Origin: JBAYJY01 sp041664945
GTDB taxonomy: Bacteria; UBP15; UBA6099
DNA: 14,671 bases
Assembly: GCA_041664945.1 (NCBI GenBank)
Contig: JBAYJY010000108.1
Span: 1 to 14,671, forward strand
Reading direction: 5' to 3'
Every line of letters begins with the position of its first letter. The stretch's first letter is position 1. This document shows positions 13,427 through 14,671 of the stretch, in pieces. Below the pieces are notes generated by a model, which ran no database searches, was not told the DNA's origin, and worked only from the letters and a program-made list of their open reading frames with translations. Made by a program: the position numbers and the translations under genes.

Positions 13427-14602
13427 ATGTCGGAACAAGCTGAAGAGCGCAAAGCCGCCGCGCCTGCGTTGTGGCTGATATTCGCGATTTTTCTTAAACT
13501 TGGCGTGACCGCGTTCGGCGGCCCGGCGATGATCGCATACATACGAACAACAATAGTGGAAAGAAGGGAATGGCTGACAGAAAGCGTGTTCAGCGAGGGA
13601 GTCGCTCTGTGCCAGATAATTCCCGGCGCGACAGCGATGCAAACAGCCGCATACAGCGGTTTGTGTTTGCGGGGAGCGCCCGGCGCCGCGGCGTCCTTCT
13701 TAGGATTCGGAGCGCCGGCATTTATATTCATGATGGTTCTATCAGCATTGTATTCAAAAGCGGAAAAGCTCCCTTTCGCTGTCGCCGCTTTCGGCGGATT
13801 ACAGGCGATGGTAGTGTCGATAGTGGCGGTCGCGGCGCTTTCATTTGGTAAATCGTACATAAAAAATTTGCGTGGCGCGGCTATGGCGGTTTGTTCCGCA
13901 TTACTGTTCGGGTTCGGATTGAACCCGGTAATCGTGATAGCGTTTTCTGTGTTGGCCGGGCTGTTGATCATGCCCGGCAAAAAAGCGGATGCGTCATGCG
14001 CGCAAGTACGTACTGCGCCAAATCTTCGCGCCGTTATTTTGATGATCGCGGCAGCCGGCGCGGCATTCGTTTTTTTGTATTTCTTCGATCGGAGACTTTT
14101 CAGACTTGCCGCGCTGATGTCGCGGATAGACTTGACGGCGTTCGGAGGCGGATTTTCGTCTCTGCCGATGATGTTTAATGAAGTTGTGCAGGCGCGTCAT
14201 TGGTTGAGCGCCGATGCATTCATGAACGGGCTTGCGTTGGGCCAGGTCACGCCTGGGCCGATTGTCATCACGGCGACATTCATTGGATATCGCCTATATG
14301 GAGCGATCGGCGGAGCGGTCGCGACAATCGCGGTATTCCTTCCATCTTTTCTTTTGGTAATCGCAGCGACGCCCTATATGGACAGGCTCCGCTGCTCGCT
14401 GCGGTTTAATAAGGCAATTGAGGGAGTATTATGCTCTTTCGTGGGGTTGCTACTGTCGGTAACGGTCAATTTCGGCCTTCGCGTTCACTGGGACGCGCCT
14501 CGCGTTTTGCTTGCGGTCGCGACTTTCATTCCTCTCTACTTTAACGTAGGCGTCTTCTGGGTTGTTCTCGCCGGCGGCGCTGTTTCATTGTTATTGCTAT
14601 GA
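13427..14602 (+). CDS. chrA: Chromate transporter family protein (ChrA, two-domain)
   Basis: A 391-residue inner-membrane protein of the CHR family with around ten hydrophobic segments. It contains two homologous halves: TAFGGPAMIAYI (28-39) with LCQIIPGATAMQTAAY (61-76), and TAFGGGFSSLPMMF (237-250) with LGQVTPGPIVITATF (271-285). The long, duplicated form is the one associated with chromate efflux, though many members outside resistance islands have unproven substrates. No chrB-like regulator or other metal-resistance gene is nearby. The start lies 8 bases after the phosphoesterase stop with only a weak ribosome site, so translation may depend on coupling. It ends with TGA at 14600-14602. 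Confidence 0.9.
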   Translation: MSEQAEERKAAAPALWLIFAIFLKLGVTAFGGPAMIAYIRTTIVERREWLTESVFSEGVALCQIIPGATAMQTAAYSGLCLRGAPGAAASFLGFGAPAFIFMMVLSALYSKAEKLPFAVAAFGGLQAMVVSIVAVAALSFGKSYIKNLRGAAMAVCSALLFGFGLNPVIVIAFSVLAGLLIMPGKKADASCAQVRTAPNLRAVILMIAAAGAAFVFLYFFDRRLFRLAALMSRIDLTAFGGGFSSLPMMFNEVVQARHWLSADAFMNGLALGQVTPGPIVITATFIGYRLYGAIGGAVATIAVFLPSFLLVIAATPYMDRLRCSLRFNKAIEGVLCSFVGLLLSVTVNFGLRVHWDAPRVLLAVATFIPLYFNVGVFWVVLAGGAVSLLLL

Positions 14603-14671
14603 ACATCGGCGCCTCAGTGTCACTCTAAAATATAGTAAATGAACACAGCAAGAAACGGCAGGACGAGGTGA
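14603..14671. other. Short terminal stretch without a supported gene
   Basis: I see no stem-loop terminator after the transporter stop. A short reading frame starting at 14640 stops at the last base and has no recognisable content. AGGACGAGGTGA at the very end could be a ribosome site for a gene beyond the window. Confidence 0.4.

Noticed and set aside
13381..13980. Minus-strand open frame of 199 codons
   Set aside because: It is antisense to the ChrA coding sequence, which has both conserved CHR repeats.

Overview
The window reads as a chromosomal segment of an anaerobic bacterium, probably Gram-negative, of unassigned lineage. Base composition is roughly even. The evidence for anaerobic life is a dense set of oxygen-defence genes typical of strict anaerobes (flavodiiron protein, rubredoxin, rubrerythrin, desulfoferrodoxin, NADH:rubredoxin reductase-like flavoprotein), plus an oxygen-sensitive 2-hydroxyacyl-CoA dehydratase/benzoyl-CoA reductase-type iron-sulfur system. 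Three proteins with Sec signal peptides and a large secreted glycosidase-like protein suggest an envelope and a polysaccharide-degrading lifestyle. I see no tRNA, rRNA, CRISPR array, insertion sequence or phage gene.

Region 1 (1-5229, all minus strand) is an oxygen and peroxide detoxification cluster. In transcription order it encodes desulfoferrodoxin (superoxide reductase), rubrerythrin (peroxide reductase), a strong intrinsic terminator, FprA flavodiiron protein (O2 or NO reductase), rubredoxin, a short NADH:rubredoxin oxidoreductase-like flavoprotein, a glutaredoxin-like protein, an AhpF-like 'thioredoxin reductase' and an exported TlpA-like thiol protein cut by the window edge. A coherent reading is that NADH electrons pass through the flavoprotein to rubredoxin and on to FprA, rubrerythrin and desulfoferrodoxin. 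A second route runs from NADH through the AhpF-like reductase to the glutaredoxin and so to thiol peroxidases or disulfides.

Region 2 (5440-7467, minus) is a single secreted protein of 675 aa resembling GH115/GH67 alpha-glucuronidase-type glycoside hydrolases. It is divergent from region 3.

Region 3 (7735-10887, plus) is a tight three-gene operon: two different 2-hydroxyacyl-CoA dehydratase/benzoyl-CoA reductase-type subunits, then their ATP-dependent activase, which starts with TTG one base after the preceding stop. No CoA transferase, CoA ligase or dedicated ferredoxin lies alongside, so the substrate is unknown. This is the least explained part of the window.

Region 4 (10940-14602) holds a minus-strand FmdB-type zinc-ribbon protein and, divergent from it, a plus-strand run of a Nit1-like amidase, an exported metallophosphoesterase and a two-domain ChrA-type transporter. 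The last 69 bases contain no gene I can support.
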